Shown here: positions 9,330-17,546 of the stretch, piece by piece
Position numbering within the stretch: the first letter of the stretch is position 1
Layout: every line of letters starts with the position of its first letter
Origin: DAOOVD01 sp035369845
GTDB taxonomy: Bacteria; Bacillota; Desulfotomaculia; Desulfotomaculales; Pelotomaculaceae
Assembly (NCBI GenBank): GCA_035369845.1
Contig: DAOOVD010000005.1
Span: 1-64,000 of the forward strand
DNA length: 64,000 bases
Direction of reading: 5' to 3'
Made by a program: the position numbers and the translations under genes
The notes under the pieces: model-generated
What the model saw: only the letters and a program-made list of their open reading frames with translations
What the model was told of the DNA's origin: nothing
The model's database searches: none

Positions 9330-9364
9330 TTAAAACAAGTATATCCAGAGCGTTCACCCTGGAT
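9330..9364 (-). terminator. Weak hairpin after mtrB
   Basis: On the minus strand ATCCAG and CTGGAT pair across a ten-base loop and are followed by ATACTTGTTTT. The stem is only six pairs, so termination would be partial. It lies just after the mtrB stop and before the DUF2007-like gene. Confidence 0.35.
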
Positions 9365-9371
9365 ACAGTAC

Positions 9372-9602
9372 TCAGTCATCCGTCCTGAGCCGGCCGTGCC
9401 TGGTCAGCAGTTCCACCGGTCCCCTGATCTTTATCGCCGAGGTATGCTCGGTAAACTGGGCGATCATGACCTCTCCCTTGTCCAGCTTTTCCGAATGGTG
9501 GAACCTGGTGTCCTTGCCCCTGGTCAGCCCGATGATTGTTACGCCGTTATCCAGTGCCTTGATCACAACATATTCTCCGGCAATTTCCCATATTTCCGGC
9601 AA
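9372..9602 (-). CDS. mtrB: trp RNA-binding attenuation protein (TRAP)
   Basis: TRAP forms an 11-mer ring that, with bound tryptophan, wraps (G/U)AG repeats in trp leader RNAs and causes attenuation. The 76-residue sequence is close to the known protein: VVIKALDNGVTIIGLTRG, then FHHSEKLDKGEVMIAQFTEHTSAIKIRG, including the Lys-Lys-Arg RNA-binding set and the Thr/His tryptophan-pocket residues. The start is TTG with GAGGTGAG upstream. It has its own sigma-A promoter and sits alone between dnaE and the DUF2007–acc unit, unlike Bacillus, where it follows folE (mtrA). No trp gene is in the window, so its targets are elsewhere. Confidence 0.95.
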   Translation of the reverse strand: MPEIWEIAGEYVVIKALDNGVTIIGLTRGKDTRFHHSEKLDKGEVMIAQFTEHTSAIKIRGPVELLTRHGRLRTDD

Positions 9603-9643
9603 CCGTTCTCACCTCTTGAAAATTTCCCATTTTTAACAAGTTG

Positions 9644-9672
9644 ATCATAACATACGGCAGTCCTTTTGACAA
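9644..9672 (-). promoter_or_regulatory. Sigma-A promoter of mtrB
   Basis: TTGTCA (9667–9672) and TATGAT (9644–9649) on the minus strand with 17 bp between them, about 40 bp upstream of the mtrB start. It places mtrB on its own transcript apart from dnaE. Confidence 0.7.
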
Positions 9673-9737
9673 GCCGCGGGAAGCGAGTTCACCAAGATGT
9701 TCAAGGCCTTTCCGCCTGCAAAAACGCCGGGCCTCCG

Positions 9738-12700
9738 TTAGAGTTCAAGAATGCTGAAAAAGCGCTTCCTTTTTCTTTCAGGCGCTCTGTCCGCAACCTC
9801 ATTGACAGCCCCGGGAAAGCCGGGATGCGGCTCCGGCCCGACTTTGTCCGGTTTTCCCGCGCCTTCTTCACCCGTAACACTGAAAGCCGTTCTTTTTATT
9901 TTTACCCCCGACGCACCCAGAAGTTCTTCGAGCCTGCTTACGGCGGCCCCTGAAAGGTCGACCTGAAAGTCCTCGCCCACCTTGATTACCTTTCTTTCTT
10001 TTTCAAAGTGGAGGAACACCGGCGATTCGCCTTTGAAGCTGCTCAAAACAAGCCGGATCTGTTCGAGCAGGGGGGAATCCGCGCTGTCTATCTTGAGGTG
10101 CAGCTCTCCCCCGAACCGGCTGTCGAGGGTTGATACCTCTTCACCTATTACTTTCACTCCATCTCCGTTTTCCCTGGTTTTACCCTTTATCAAAACCACC
10201 TCGTCCACTCTGATGGCAGGCCTGTTCTTTAAGTACGGCCGGGGGTATACAATTACCTCAACCGATCCGGTAAGGTCTTCCAGAACCAGTGCAGCCATCG
10301 GTTCTCCTCTGCGAGTGCTCAATTTTTTCACGGCGGCAATCAGCCCTCCCAGCACCACCTCGCTGTCGTCGGGCAGTTCGGGCAATTCCGCCGCGGTTGC
10401 CGTAACAAGCTCGCTGAGGGTGTCGCGATAGCGGGAAAGGGGATGCCCGCTGATGTACAGTCCCAGAGTCTCCTTCTCGATCGCCAGCATTTCCGCCTCC
10501 GGGTACTCGTCCACATCGGGAAGGCTGAGGCTTACCGACTCCTGCACGCCGCCGTCCATAAAATCAAGCAGGGACAACTGGCCGTTTTCCCGTTCGCGCT
10601 GCGACTGCTGGGCCAGGCCCAAACCGGTATCGACCGCCGCCATCAGCTGAGCCCGCCGGTGCCCCAGGGAGTCAAAGGCGCCGCACTTAATCAGGCTTTC
10701 CAGCACCCGCCTGTTAACGACTTTCGTATCCAGACGCCTGCAGAAATCGGCGTAGCTGCTGAAAGGCCCGTCTTTCTCCCTTGTCCTGATAATGGAGTCC
10801 ACGGCGCCGGTGCCCACATTTTTTACCGCCGCGAGCCCGAAGCGTATTTTATTTCCCGCCACGGTAAAACTCTCCCTGCTTTCGTTGACGTCGGGCGGCA
10901 GCACTTCTATGCCCAGGCGGCGGCATTCCTCAATGTACGCCGCCACTTTGTCCGTGTTGTCTTTAACCGAGGTCAGCAGCGCGGCCATATACTGGAGAGG
11001 GTAATTCGCCTTGAGAAAGGCGGTCTGGTAGGAAACCATGGCATAGGCCGCCGAGTGGGACTTGTTGAAGCCATAGCCGGCGAAGTATTCCATCAGATCA
11101 AAAATCTGGCCGGCAGTCTCCACTTCGACGCCGTTCCCGGCGGCGCCTTCGACAAACTGCGAGCGCAAGCCCGCAATGATCTCCGGCTTTTTTTTGCCCA
11201 TGGCCCGCCTCAGCAGGTCGGCCTCTCCCAGGGTAAAGCCTGCCAGGTCGCTGGCTATGCGCATTACCTGCTCCTGGTAGAGGATAACGCCGTAAGTGTC
11301 TTTCAAAATGGGCTCGAGCCGGGGGTGAAGGTATTTCACCTTCTTTATCCCGTGCTTGTTTTTGATGAAGTCTTCAACCATGCCGCTGCCCAGCGGACCC
11401 GGCCGGTACAGGGCCACAAGGGCGACGATGTCCTCAAAAACCTCGGGCTTCAGGTCGCGGAGGATTGAGCGCATGCCGCCGCTCTCCAGCTGAAACACGC
11501 CCGCGGTCTCGCCCCTGGAAAGCATTTCATAGGTCAGCCGGTCGTCCAGGGAAATCCTGTCTATATCGATCTCCCTGCCGGCGCTTTCGGCGATCAGCCG
11601 CACCGCGTCGTTGATAACCGTAAGCGTTCTCAAGCCCAGGAGGTCCATCTTCAGAAGCCCCAGTTCCTCCACCGTTCCCATGGCAAACTGGGTGGTAACC
11701 GGCCCGTCGCCCGCTTTATACAGGGGCAGGTAGTTGGTAAGCGGCTCCGGCGTAATAACAATACCGGCGGCGTGGGTGGAGGCGTGTCTGGGCACGCCTT
11801 CCAGCGCGGCTGCGGTATCGATCAGTTTCTTTATCTCCGGCTTGTTGTCGTAAAGCTCCTTAAGCTCCGGCGAGTCGTTCAGCGCTTTCTCAATGGTTAC
11901 GTGAAGCTCCGCCGGAACGAGCTTGGCCACCTTGTCGACCTCGCCGTAGGGCATATTCAAGGCCCGGCCCACGTCCCTGATGGAAGCCCGCGCGGCCATG
12001 GTGCCGAAGGTGATGATCTGGGCAACCCGGTCGGAGCCGTATTTTTGGACCACGTAATCGATAACCTCGCCGCGCCGTTCAAAGCAAAAGTCGATGTCGA
12101 TGTCCGGCATCGACACGCGGGAGGGATTGAGAAAGCGCTCGAACAGCAGCCCGTATTTCAACGGGTCGATATTCGTTATGCCCAGCGTATAAGCCACCAG
12201 ACTGCCCGCCGCGGAGCCGCGGCCCGGTCCCACCGGTATTCCCCTCTCCCTGGCGAAATGGATGAAATCCCAGACGATCAGGAAGTAAGCCGAATATCCC
12301 ATCTGCTTGACGACGTCCAGCTCAAATTCCAGCCTTTTTTCCACTTCACCGTTCAGCCCGCCGTAAATCCTGCGGGCTCCCCGGCGGCAGAGCTCTTCCA
12401 GGTAGGTGTCGGCGCTGTAGCCCTCCGGTACGGCATAATCAGGCAGATAGTAATTGCCGAAACCTATCTCCACATTGCACCGGCCGGCAATCTCCAGCGT
12501 GTTCCGCAGAGCCGGGGGAATTTCGCCGAAAAGGAGGTTCATCTCGTCAGGGCTTTTCAGGTAGAGTTCCTCCGACTGGAACTTCAGCCGGCCGGGGTCG
12601 TCCACACTCTTGCCGGTCTGGATGGCCAGAAGAACGTCCTGGGCTTCCGCGTCCTTCCGTTCGACGTAATGGACGTCGTTAGTGGCAACCAGGGGAATAT

Positions 12701-13286
12701 CAGTCTCCCTGTGAATATTGAGCAATTCCCTGTTCACGGTTTTTTGCTCCTGGAAACCGTGATCCTGAAGTTCCAGGAAAAAGTTTTCCCGGCTGAATAT
12801 GTCCCGGTAATCGGCCGCCGACTGCCTTGCCTTTTTAGGCTCCCCGGCCAGGATTTTGGCGGCAACCTCCCCGGCAATACAGCCGCTCAACGCAATGATC
12901 CCTTTGCTGTGCCGGGCAAGCGCTTCCTTGTCAACTCTGGGTTTGTAGTAAAAACCGTCGGTATAGCCCAGGGAAACCAGCTTCATCAGGTTGCGGTATC
13001 CCTCCGGACTTTCAGCCAGCAGGACGAGGTGATAAAGATTGTCGTCCATCCTGGGAGTACGGTCGTACATGGTGCGGGGGGCCACATACACTTCGCAGCC
13101 GATGATGGGCTTGATCCCCGCCTCTTTGCAGGCTTTGTAAAAATCCACCACGCCGTACATCACCCCGTGGTCCGAAATGGCCAGGGCGGGCATCCGCATT
13201 TCACTGGCCCTGTTTACAGCGTCATTGATCCTGGCGGCGCCGTCAAGAAGGCTGTACTCTGAGTGAAGGTGTAAATGTACAAACAA
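9738..13286 (-). CDS. dnaE: DNA polymerase III alpha subunit (DnaE)
   Basis: Replicative/lagging-strand or translesion C-family DNA polymerase of 1,182 residues. The N-terminal PHP domain begins FVHLHLHSEYSLLDGA (metal-binding HxH). The palm contains the catalytic Asp signature SMPDIDIDFCFERRGEVI. The fingers/HhH region has GYGFNKSHSAAYA, and an OB fold lies near residues 960–1050. The listed TTG start matches the family N-terminus and has GGAGG upstream; the GTG at 13310 has no Shine–Dalgarno. Firmicutes normally also have PolC, which is not in the window. The gene stands alone, with a strong hairpin upstream of it. Confidence 0.96.
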   Translation of the reverse strand: MFVHLHLHSEYSLLDGAARINDAVNRASEMRMPALAISDHGVMYGVVDFYKACKEAGIKPIIGCEVYVAPRTMYDRTPRMDDNLYHLVLLAESPEGYRNLMKLVSLGYTDGFYYKPRVDKEALARHSKGIIALSGCIAGEVAAKILAGEPKKARQSAADYRDIFSRENFFLELQDHGFQEQKTVNRELLNIHRETDIPLVATNDVHYVERKDAEAQDVLLAIQTGKSVDDPGRLKFQSEELYLKSPDEMNLLFGEIPPALRNTLEIAGRCNVEIGFGNYYLPDYAVPEGYSADTYLEELCRRGARRIYGGLNGEVEKRLEFELDVVKQMGYSAYFLIVWDFIHFARERGIPVGPGRGSAAGSLVAYTLGITNIDPLKYGLLFERFLNPSRVSMPDIDIDFCFERRGEVIDYVVQKYGSDRVAQIITFGTMAARASIRDVGRALNMPYGEVDKVAKLVPAELHVTIEKALNDSPELKELYDNKPEIKKLIDTAAALEGVPRHASTHAAGIVITPEPLTNYLPLYKAGDGPVTTQFAMGTVEELGLLKMDLLGLRTLTVINDAVRLIAESAGREIDIDRISLDDRLTYEMLSRGETAGVFQLESGGMRSILRDLKPEVFEDIVALVALYRPGPLGSGMVEDFIKNKHGIKKVKYLHPRLEPILKDTYGVILYQEQVMRIASDLAGFTLGEADLLRRAMGKKKPEIIAGLRSQFVEGAAGNGVEVETAGQIFDLMEYFAGYGFNKSHSAAYAMVSYQTAFLKANYPLQYMAALLTSVKDNTDKVAAYIEECRRLGIEVLPPDVNESRESFTVAGNKIRFGLAAVKNVGTGAVDSIIRTREKDGPFSSYADFCRRLDTKVVNRRVLESLIKCGAFDSLGHRRAQLMAAVDTGLGLAQQSQRERENGQLSLLDFMDGGVQESVSLSLPDVDEYPEAEMLAIEKETLGLYISGHPLSRYRDTLSELVTATAAELPELPDDSEVVLGGLIAAVKKLSTRRGEPMAALVLEDLTGSVEVIVYPRPYLKNRPAIRVDEVVLIKGKTRENGDGVKVIGEEVSTLDSRFGGELHLKIDSADSPLLEQIRLVLSSFKGESPVFLHFEKERKVIKVGEDFQVDLSGAAVSRLEELLGASGVKIKRTAFSVTGEEGAGKPDKVGPEPHPGFPGAVNEVADRAPERKRKRFFSILEL

Positions 13287-13444
13287 ATTGCAACCATCTC
13301 CTCCCCTCACTTATTTCTTTTTTCTTCGCGCAAAATCCTCCTGGTTGCCATCCAGTCGCGGCAGGCATCAAAAGCCGGGACGGGGACAGAGCTCAAGCAA
13401 AAAAAATTTTTAAATTATTGCTTGTTTTTAAGTAAGGCCTGGAA

Positions 13445-13497
13445 AAAGATTAAACCCTTTGTGCCGCTCCTTGAGCAGTTCAAGGGGTTTAATCTTT
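13445..13497. repeat. 17-bp perfect-type hairpin between ybaK-like gene and dnaE
   Basis: AAAGATTAAACCC… and …GGGTTTAATCTTT pair with four further pairs (one G·T), enclosing a 19-base loop. There is no clean U-run directly after the stem on either strand, so it is a stable hairpin of unknown role rather than a textbook terminator. It may end the ybaK–trmL transcript. Confidence 0.55.
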
Positions 13498-13510
13498 AGC
13501 AGGAAATAAC

Positions 13511-13528
13511 AAAGGAGGACTGTCCCTA
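13511..13528. repeat. GGGACAGTCC-type short palindrome at ybaK-like 3' end
   Basis: AAAGGAGGACTGTCCCTA overlaps the stop codon of the ybaK-like gene. It belongs to a small set of related palindromes in this window (also 17531–17546, 37466–37486, 55305–55317), each placed at a gene boundary. Confidence 0.5.
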
Positions 13529-13987
13529 TACCAGGTCCGCCCACTCTCCTCCGGTAATTATCTCCAACTGCTCCGTCGTTACGGGCAGGGCTGAGCGCGG
13601 CGTGCCGGCCGCAGCGTAAACCACCGGGAACCGGCGCATGGTACTGTCAAGCAGGACGGGCAATTTCTCCGGCAGGGCCACCGGGCAAACCCCACCGACG
13701 GGGTAGCCGGTGACCCTGCTTACCGTTTCCGGATCCGCCATTCTGACCCTGGACGCCCCCAGGCGCCTCTTCAACTTCCCGCTTTTAACCTTGTTGTCGC
13801 CGCTGGCCACCACCAGCACCGGCCTGTCATCGGCCAGAAACACCAGCGTCTTGGCGATCTGCCCCACTTCCACGCCCAGGGCCGCCGCGGCAAGCTCGCA
13901 CGTGCTTGTACTGTCCTCGAGCTCTATTATTTTCAGTCCCAGGCCGTATTGATCCAGATGGGACTGAACCTTTTCAATAACGCTCAC
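13526..13987 (-). CDS. YbaK/EbsC-family aminoacyl-tRNA deacylase
   Basis: A stand-alone editing-type protein of 153 residues that would hydrolyse mischarged tRNA, typically Cys-tRNA(Pro) or a related species. The YbaK fold shows the Lys-bearing motif IAKTLVFLADDRPVLVVASGDNKV and later GYPVGGVCPVALP. The start chosen is the GTG at 13987, preceded by GGAGGGGGA at seven bases. Extending to 14068 would add residues with no ribosome site and would run into a TATAAT box. It lies downstream of trmL in the same direction. The exact tRNA substrate is not deducible. Confidence 0.85.
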   Translation of the reverse strand: MSVIEKVQSHLDQYGLGLKIIELEDSTSTCELAAAALGVEVGQIAKTLVFLADDRPVLVVASGDNKVKSGKLKRRLGASRVRMADPETVSRVTGYPVGGVCPVALPEKLPVLLDSTMRRFPVVYAAAGTPRSALPVTTEQLEIITGGEWADLV

Positions 13988-14021
13988 AAAAAAGTCCCCC
14001 TCCATTTTCACTTCAAGGGAA

Positions 14022-14027
14022 ATTATA
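14022..14027 (-). promoter_or_regulatory. Possible -10 box upstream of ybaK-like gene
   Basis: TATAAT on the minus strand about 35 bp before the GTG start. The best -35 candidate is TTGTCC at a 19-bp spacing, so the call is tentative. Confidence 0.35.
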
Positions 14028-14064
14028 CCGCAATATGCTCCTCCGGGACAAGCCGGGTCCAGCT

Positions 14065-14523
14065 TCACACGAGTCCCGGAAAACCTTGCTGTCTCAACGC
14101 TTCGTAAAGAATTATCGCCACCGAGTTGGCCAGGTTCAGCGACCTTGCTCCGCCCACCATCGGCACCCGGATTTGACAGCCGGGATACCTGTCCAGGATT
14201 TCCGGCGGAAGGCCGCTCGTTTCCCTGCCGAAAATGATAAAGGAATCTTTTTCGTAGCGGACTTCGGTATACAGCCGGGGAGCTCTTGTAGTGGCGAGGT
14301 AAAACGGTCTCCCCCTGAAACGGTTTTCAAACTCAGCAAAGTTGTCGTAATACAGCACCCGAACGAGGCGCCAGTAATCGAGGCCGGCCCTCTTTAAATA
14401 TTTGTCCCCGGTGGAAAAACCGAGCGGCCGCACCAGGTGCAGGTCCGTTCCGGTAGCTGCGCAGGTCCTCGCAATATTCCCGGTGTTGGCCGGTATTTCA
14501 GGCTCAACCAGGACTACGTGCAA
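14065..14523 (-). CDS. trmL: tRNA (cytidine/uridine-34 2'-O)-methyltransferase
   Basis: SpoU/SPOUT methyltransferase of 152 residues that uses S-adenosylmethionine to methylate the ribose of the wobble base in tRNA-Leu. It shows PEIPANTGNIARTCA at the N-terminus, IIFGRETSGLP (motif 2) and VPMVGGARSLNLANSVAIILYEALRQ (motif 3, knotted cofactor site). Length equals E. coli TrmL/YibK. The start is a TTG with only a weak ribosome site. The stop of a possible small upstream ORF overlaps it, which could couple translation. The ybaK-like gene follows. Confidence 0.92.
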   Translation of the reverse strand: MHVVLVEPEIPANTGNIARTCAATGTDLHLVRPLGFSTGDKYLKRAGLDYWRLVRVLYYDNFAEFENRFRGRPFYLATTRAPRLYTEVRYEKDSFIIFGRETSGLPPEILDRYPGCQIRVPMVGGARSLNLANSVAIILYEALRQQGFPGLV

Positions 14524-14666
14524 ACAAATTCACCATCCGCCAGCAATAAAATGCTTTTGTCTTCAAAGTCGGGTTGCAAATTCCAGGATTTTACCGGTTT
14601 TTCCCGCTTCAACCGGCGCTTCCCCGCCTTTTTACTTTTCACCGTTTTTCCCTCGCAAGCGCTCAT
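14514..14666 (-). CDS. Possible small Lys-rich ORF coupled to trmL
   Basis: A 50-codon ATG frame whose N-half is strongly basic (repeated KxKK/KR) and whose C-half ends ILLLADGEFVCT. GGAGG lies 14 bases upstream, which is long. Its stop overlaps the first codons of trmL by ten bases, and trmL lacks a good ribosome site of its own, so coupling is conceivable. No family is recognised. It may be chance. Confidence 0.25.
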   Translation of the reverse strand: MSACEGKTVKSKKAGKRRLKREKPVKSWNLQPDFEDKSILLLADGEFVCT

Positions 14667-14917
14667 TTGCGGAATCCGCACCTCCAGGCGGTACGTTATT
14701 GTCAAAACAGTTACGGATGTAACAATTCGCCGCAACAAAGGGTATACCTTCCGCAAAACCCTCGTATTTCTTCGTCGGCTTTTATTTATCTGCATCGGAT
14801 TTTAAAAATATGAAATAAACATTTTCAAAGCGGGCAATAATAAAAAAAGCTTTTTTATACTAAATTATTTCTCTATTTCTGGATGTTAATCTTTAATTTG
14901 AGGAGGGACTTTACTCC
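14667..14917. other. Intergenic region between divergent trmL and DUF4912 units
   Basis: AT-rich towards the right. It holds an AAGCTTTTTTATACT stretch with a -10-like TATACT at 14856–14861 but no convincing -35 box. No repeat element or RNA structure was recognised. Confidence 0.4.
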
Positions 14918-15679
14918 ATGAATGTTTTGTTTCCCCTGTTGCTTCTGGCTGTAATAGCGGCTTTGGCAATAATTTTTTTATGGCCTGAAAGGAAAAACCG
15001 TGCTGCCGCCAAAAAATTTGAGCGTGAAACCATGCCAAAGCCATTATTCAAACAGGAAACAGCCGAGGAAGCGGGCATCCATGTGCCGGTCTCAGCCTCC
15101 CGCCCGGCGCACAGCCTGCCTGAGCCGCAACTGCCCGCGCATTACGGGGTCGACCGGATGGTGCTGATGGCCCGGGATCCTCACTGGATCTACGCATACT
15201 GGGAAATTACCGCCACCAGGCAGGAAGAATTTGCAAACAGCTACGGACGGGAAGCCTGGTCCTTCACCCATCCTGTTTTGAGGGTATACGACGTAACCGG
15301 AATAGATTTCAACGGGCAAAACGCCAACAAATACGTGGACATACACGTGAATGAAAATGCAGACAACTGGCATATCGAAGTGGGGGAACCCGACCGATCC
15401 TTCTGCGTCGATCTCGGACGGCTGTTTCCGGACGGCCGCTTCGTCACCCTGCTCAGGTCGAATATCGTTACAACCCCGAGGGCATCCCTTTCCGACCGCC
15501 TGGACGAAGAGTGGATGTGGATCGAGGGACTGTACCGCTCTATCAGCAGGATCCAGTTCGGCACGAGTTCGCCCCTTATTATCGAGGAACTGGCCGTCAG
15601 GGCCGGAGCGCTGCCCCTGGGCGTAAGCTCGCCCGGAAAATGGGAAACGGGTGAGCGGGGCGCGGGGCAGCAGGCGTAA
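14918..15679 (+). CDS. DUF4912-domain membrane-anchored protein
   Basis: A 253-residue protein with an N-terminal transmembrane anchor (about 3–22, LFPLLLLAVIAALAIIFLW) and a short linker. A DUF4912 domain follows (about 75–225), marked by DRMVLMARDPHWIYAYWEIT, later LRVYDVTGI and WHIEVGEPDRSFCVDLGRL. DUF4912 looks like an immunoglobulin/carbohydrate-binding-like beta fold; its biochemical role is unknown. The start has GAGGAGGG upstream. It precedes the GH57 gene by about 125 bp in the same direction, a pairing that suggests a part in alpha-glucan handling at the membrane (inference from context). Confidence 0.8.
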   Translation: MNVLFPLLLLAVIAALAIIFLWPERKNRAAAKKFERETMPKPLFKQETAEEAGIHVPVSASRPAHSLPEPQLPAHYGVDRMVLMARDPHWIYAYWEITATRQEEFANSYGREAWSFTHPVLRVYDVTGIDFNGQNANKYVDIHVNENADNWHIEVGEPDRSFCVDLGRLFPDGRFVTLLRSNIVTTPRASLSDRLDEEWMWIEGLYRSISRIQFGTSSPLIIEELAVRAGALPLGVSSPGKWETGERGAGQQA

Positions 15680-15804
15680 AGATACAGGGATTGCCGAATA
15701 AACTGCAAGAGAACGGCGGGTGGCAAATCGCAGGAACGGGAACATAAAATTCAGGCCGGGAAACACCCGGACGGACGCCGCCTGCCAATTATGAGGAGGT
15801 TTTT

Positions 15805-17412
15805 ATGTCAAAAGGATTTCTTTGTCTTGTTCTTCACGCTCACCTGCCCTATGTGCGGCACCCCGAGCATGAAGATTTCCTGGAAGAAAAATGGCTATTC
15901 GAAGCGTTGACGGAAGCCTATATTCCGCTTATCCAGGTTTTTGACCGGTTGATCGAGGAAAACGTCAGGTTCAGGTTGACGGTCACACTGTCGCCGCCCC
16001 TGATCTCGATGTTCAACGACAGGCTGCTGCAGGATCGCTACATTCGCTACCTGGCCAAACTGATCGAACTGGCGGAAAAAGAAGAGGGAAGAACTTACGG
16101 AAGTCCCTTCCACGAAACCGCCCTCATGTATAAAAAACGCTTCAAGGAAGCGATGTCGGTCTTTTGCGACCGGTATGGGCGGAATCCGGTCAACGCGTTC
16201 AAAAAGTTCCAGGACGCCGGCCGGCTTGAACTGATTACATGCGCCGCCACTCACGGCTACCTTCCGCTGATGACGATCAACCCGGAGGCGGTACGCGCAC
16301 AGGTTACGGCCGCCGTCGACCTGCACGCCCGCCATTTCGGCGCGCCGCACGGAATCTGGCTGCCGGAGTGCGGCTACGCCCCCGGTATAGACGAGATACT
16401 GAAGGAAAACGGCCTGAAGTTTTTCTTTACCGACTCCCACGGTGTCCTGTACGCCTCGCACCGCCCCCGCTTCGGCGTCTTTGCGCCGATATACTGCCCT
16501 TCCGGAGTAGCCGCCTTCGGCAGGGATATGGAATCCTCCAAGCAGGTCTGGAGCAGTCAGGAGGGTTACCCCGGGGATTTCGAATACCGCGAATTTTACC
16601 GGGACATCGGGTACGACCTCGATTTTGAATACATCAAGCCTTACATCCATCCCGACGGGATCAGAACGCATACCGGCATAAAATACTACAAAATCACGGG
16701 CAAGGTCGACCTGAGCCGGAAAGAGCCGTACAATCCGCAGCGCGCCATCGAGAAGGCGGCGGTGCACGCCGGCAACTTCATGTTCAACAGGCAGCACCAG
16801 ATCCTGCACCTCTCCAGCCTGATGGAAAGGCCGCCCGTTATCGTGGCGCCTTACGATGCCGAACTATTCGGCCACTGGTGGTTTGAAGGGCCGGTTTGGC
16901 TCGAATACCTGATCCGGAAAATAGCCTTCGACCAGGAGATAATCGAAATGGTCACCCCCAGCGATTACCTGCAGAGGTTTCCCTGCAACCAGGTTGCCGT
17001 GCCCTGCTCTTCCAGTTGGGGCAACAAGGGCTACCACGAGGTCTGGCTTTGCAATGCCAACGACTGGATATACAGGCACCTGCACATGGCCGCCCGGCGC
17101 ATGACATCAATGGCCGACCGGCACCCGGCCGCCGCCGGCGTCCTACGGAGGGCGCTGAATCAGGCCGCGCGCGAACTGATGCTGGCGCAGAGCAGCGACT
17201 GGGCCTTCATCATGAGCACGGGAACAATGGTCGACTATGCCGTAAGGAGGACGAAAACCCACCTGAACAACTTCTTCCGCCTTTACGAGGAAATCGAGGG
17301 CGGGAGGATAGACGAAGGCTGGTTGAGCGACCTGGAATACCGTAACAACATCTTTCCCAATATGGACTACAACTGGTACAGAAGTCCGGTTCAAAAAGCA
17401 AAAGCGGGTTAA
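15805..17412 (+). CDS. GH57 alpha-glucan branching enzyme (DUF1957 type)
   Basis: A 535-residue glycoside hydrolase family 57 protein, most like the alpha-1,4-glucan branching enzymes that move an oligoglucan chain to form alpha-1,6 branches in glycogen. The N-terminal motif is LVLHAHLPYVRHPEHEDFLEE. The catalytic nucleophile region is GIWLPECGYAPGIDE (Glu188). The acid/base region is APYDAELFGHWWFEGPVWL (Asp351), matching E183/D354 of the archaeal enzyme by position. The C-terminal helical DUF1957-type domain covers about 420–525. The start follows AGGAGG. It acts in the cytoplasm and would work with the GT4 synthase at 27980–29224. An amylase function cannot be excluded from sequence alone. 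Confidence 0.9.
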   Translation: MSKGFLCLVLHAHLPYVRHPEHEDFLEEKWLFEALTEAYIPLIQVFDRLIEENVRFRLTVTLSPPLISMFNDRLLQDRYIRYLAKLIELAEKEEGRTYGSPFHETALMYKKRFKEAMSVFCDRYGRNPVNAFKKFQDAGRLELITCAATHGYLPLMTINPEAVRAQVTAAVDLHARHFGAPHGIWLPECGYAPGIDEILKENGLKFFFTDSHGVLYASHRPRFGVFAPIYCPSGVAAFGRDMESSKQVWSSQEGYPGDFEYREFYRDIGYDLDFEYIKPYIHPDGIRTHTGIKYYKITGKVDLSRKEPYNPQRAIEKAAVHAGNFMFNRQHQILHLSSLMERPPVIVAPYDAELFGHWWFEGPVWLEYLIRKIAFDQEIIEMVTPSDYLQRFPCNQVAVPCSSSWGNKGYHEVWLCNANDWIYRHLHMAARRMTSMADRHPAAAGVLRRALNQAARELMLAQSSDWAFIMSTGTMVDYAVRRTKTHLNNFFRLYEEIEGGRIDEGWLSDLEYRNNIFPNMDYNWYRSPVQKAKAG

Positions 17413-17424
17413 CGAAAGCTTGTC

Positions 17425-17480
17425 AAGCCGCCGGCGGTCCCCGGACCGGAAAGTGCAGCCGTCGGCTTTAATTTATTTTA
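17425..17480 (+). terminator. Intrinsic terminator after GH57 gene
   Basis: AAGCCG-C-CGGC pairs with GCCG-T-CGGCTT around an inner GGTCC/GGACC hairpin. It is followed by TTTAATTTATTTTATT. It ends the DUF4912–GH57 unit just before the lctP promoter. Confidence 0.65.
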
Positions 17481-17509
17481 TTGCATAAATATCTGCCTGA
17501 ATTTATAAT
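17481..17509 (+). promoter_or_regulatory. Sigma-A promoter of lctP
   Basis: TTGCAT (17481–17486), 17 bp, then a perfect TATAAT (17504–17509), about 38 bp before the lctP ATG. Confidence 0.75.
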
Positions 17510-17530
17510 TAATTAACAATCAGTACGCCA

Positions 17531-17546
17531 AAGGGGACTGTCCCCC
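17531..17546. repeat. GGGGACTGTCCCC palindrome covering the lctP ribosome site
   Basis: AAGGGGACTGTCCCCC runs straight into the lctP ATG. The only Shine–Dalgarno candidate, AAGGGG, forms the left arm, so a folded hairpin would hide it. It is related to the short palindromes at 13511, 37466 and 55305. Confidence 0.6.

Noticed and set aside
11772..13262. Long 496-codon plus-strand frame
   Set aside because: Fully antisense to dnaE, His/Gln/Arg-rich low-complexity translation with no motif; typical shadow in GC-rich DNA.
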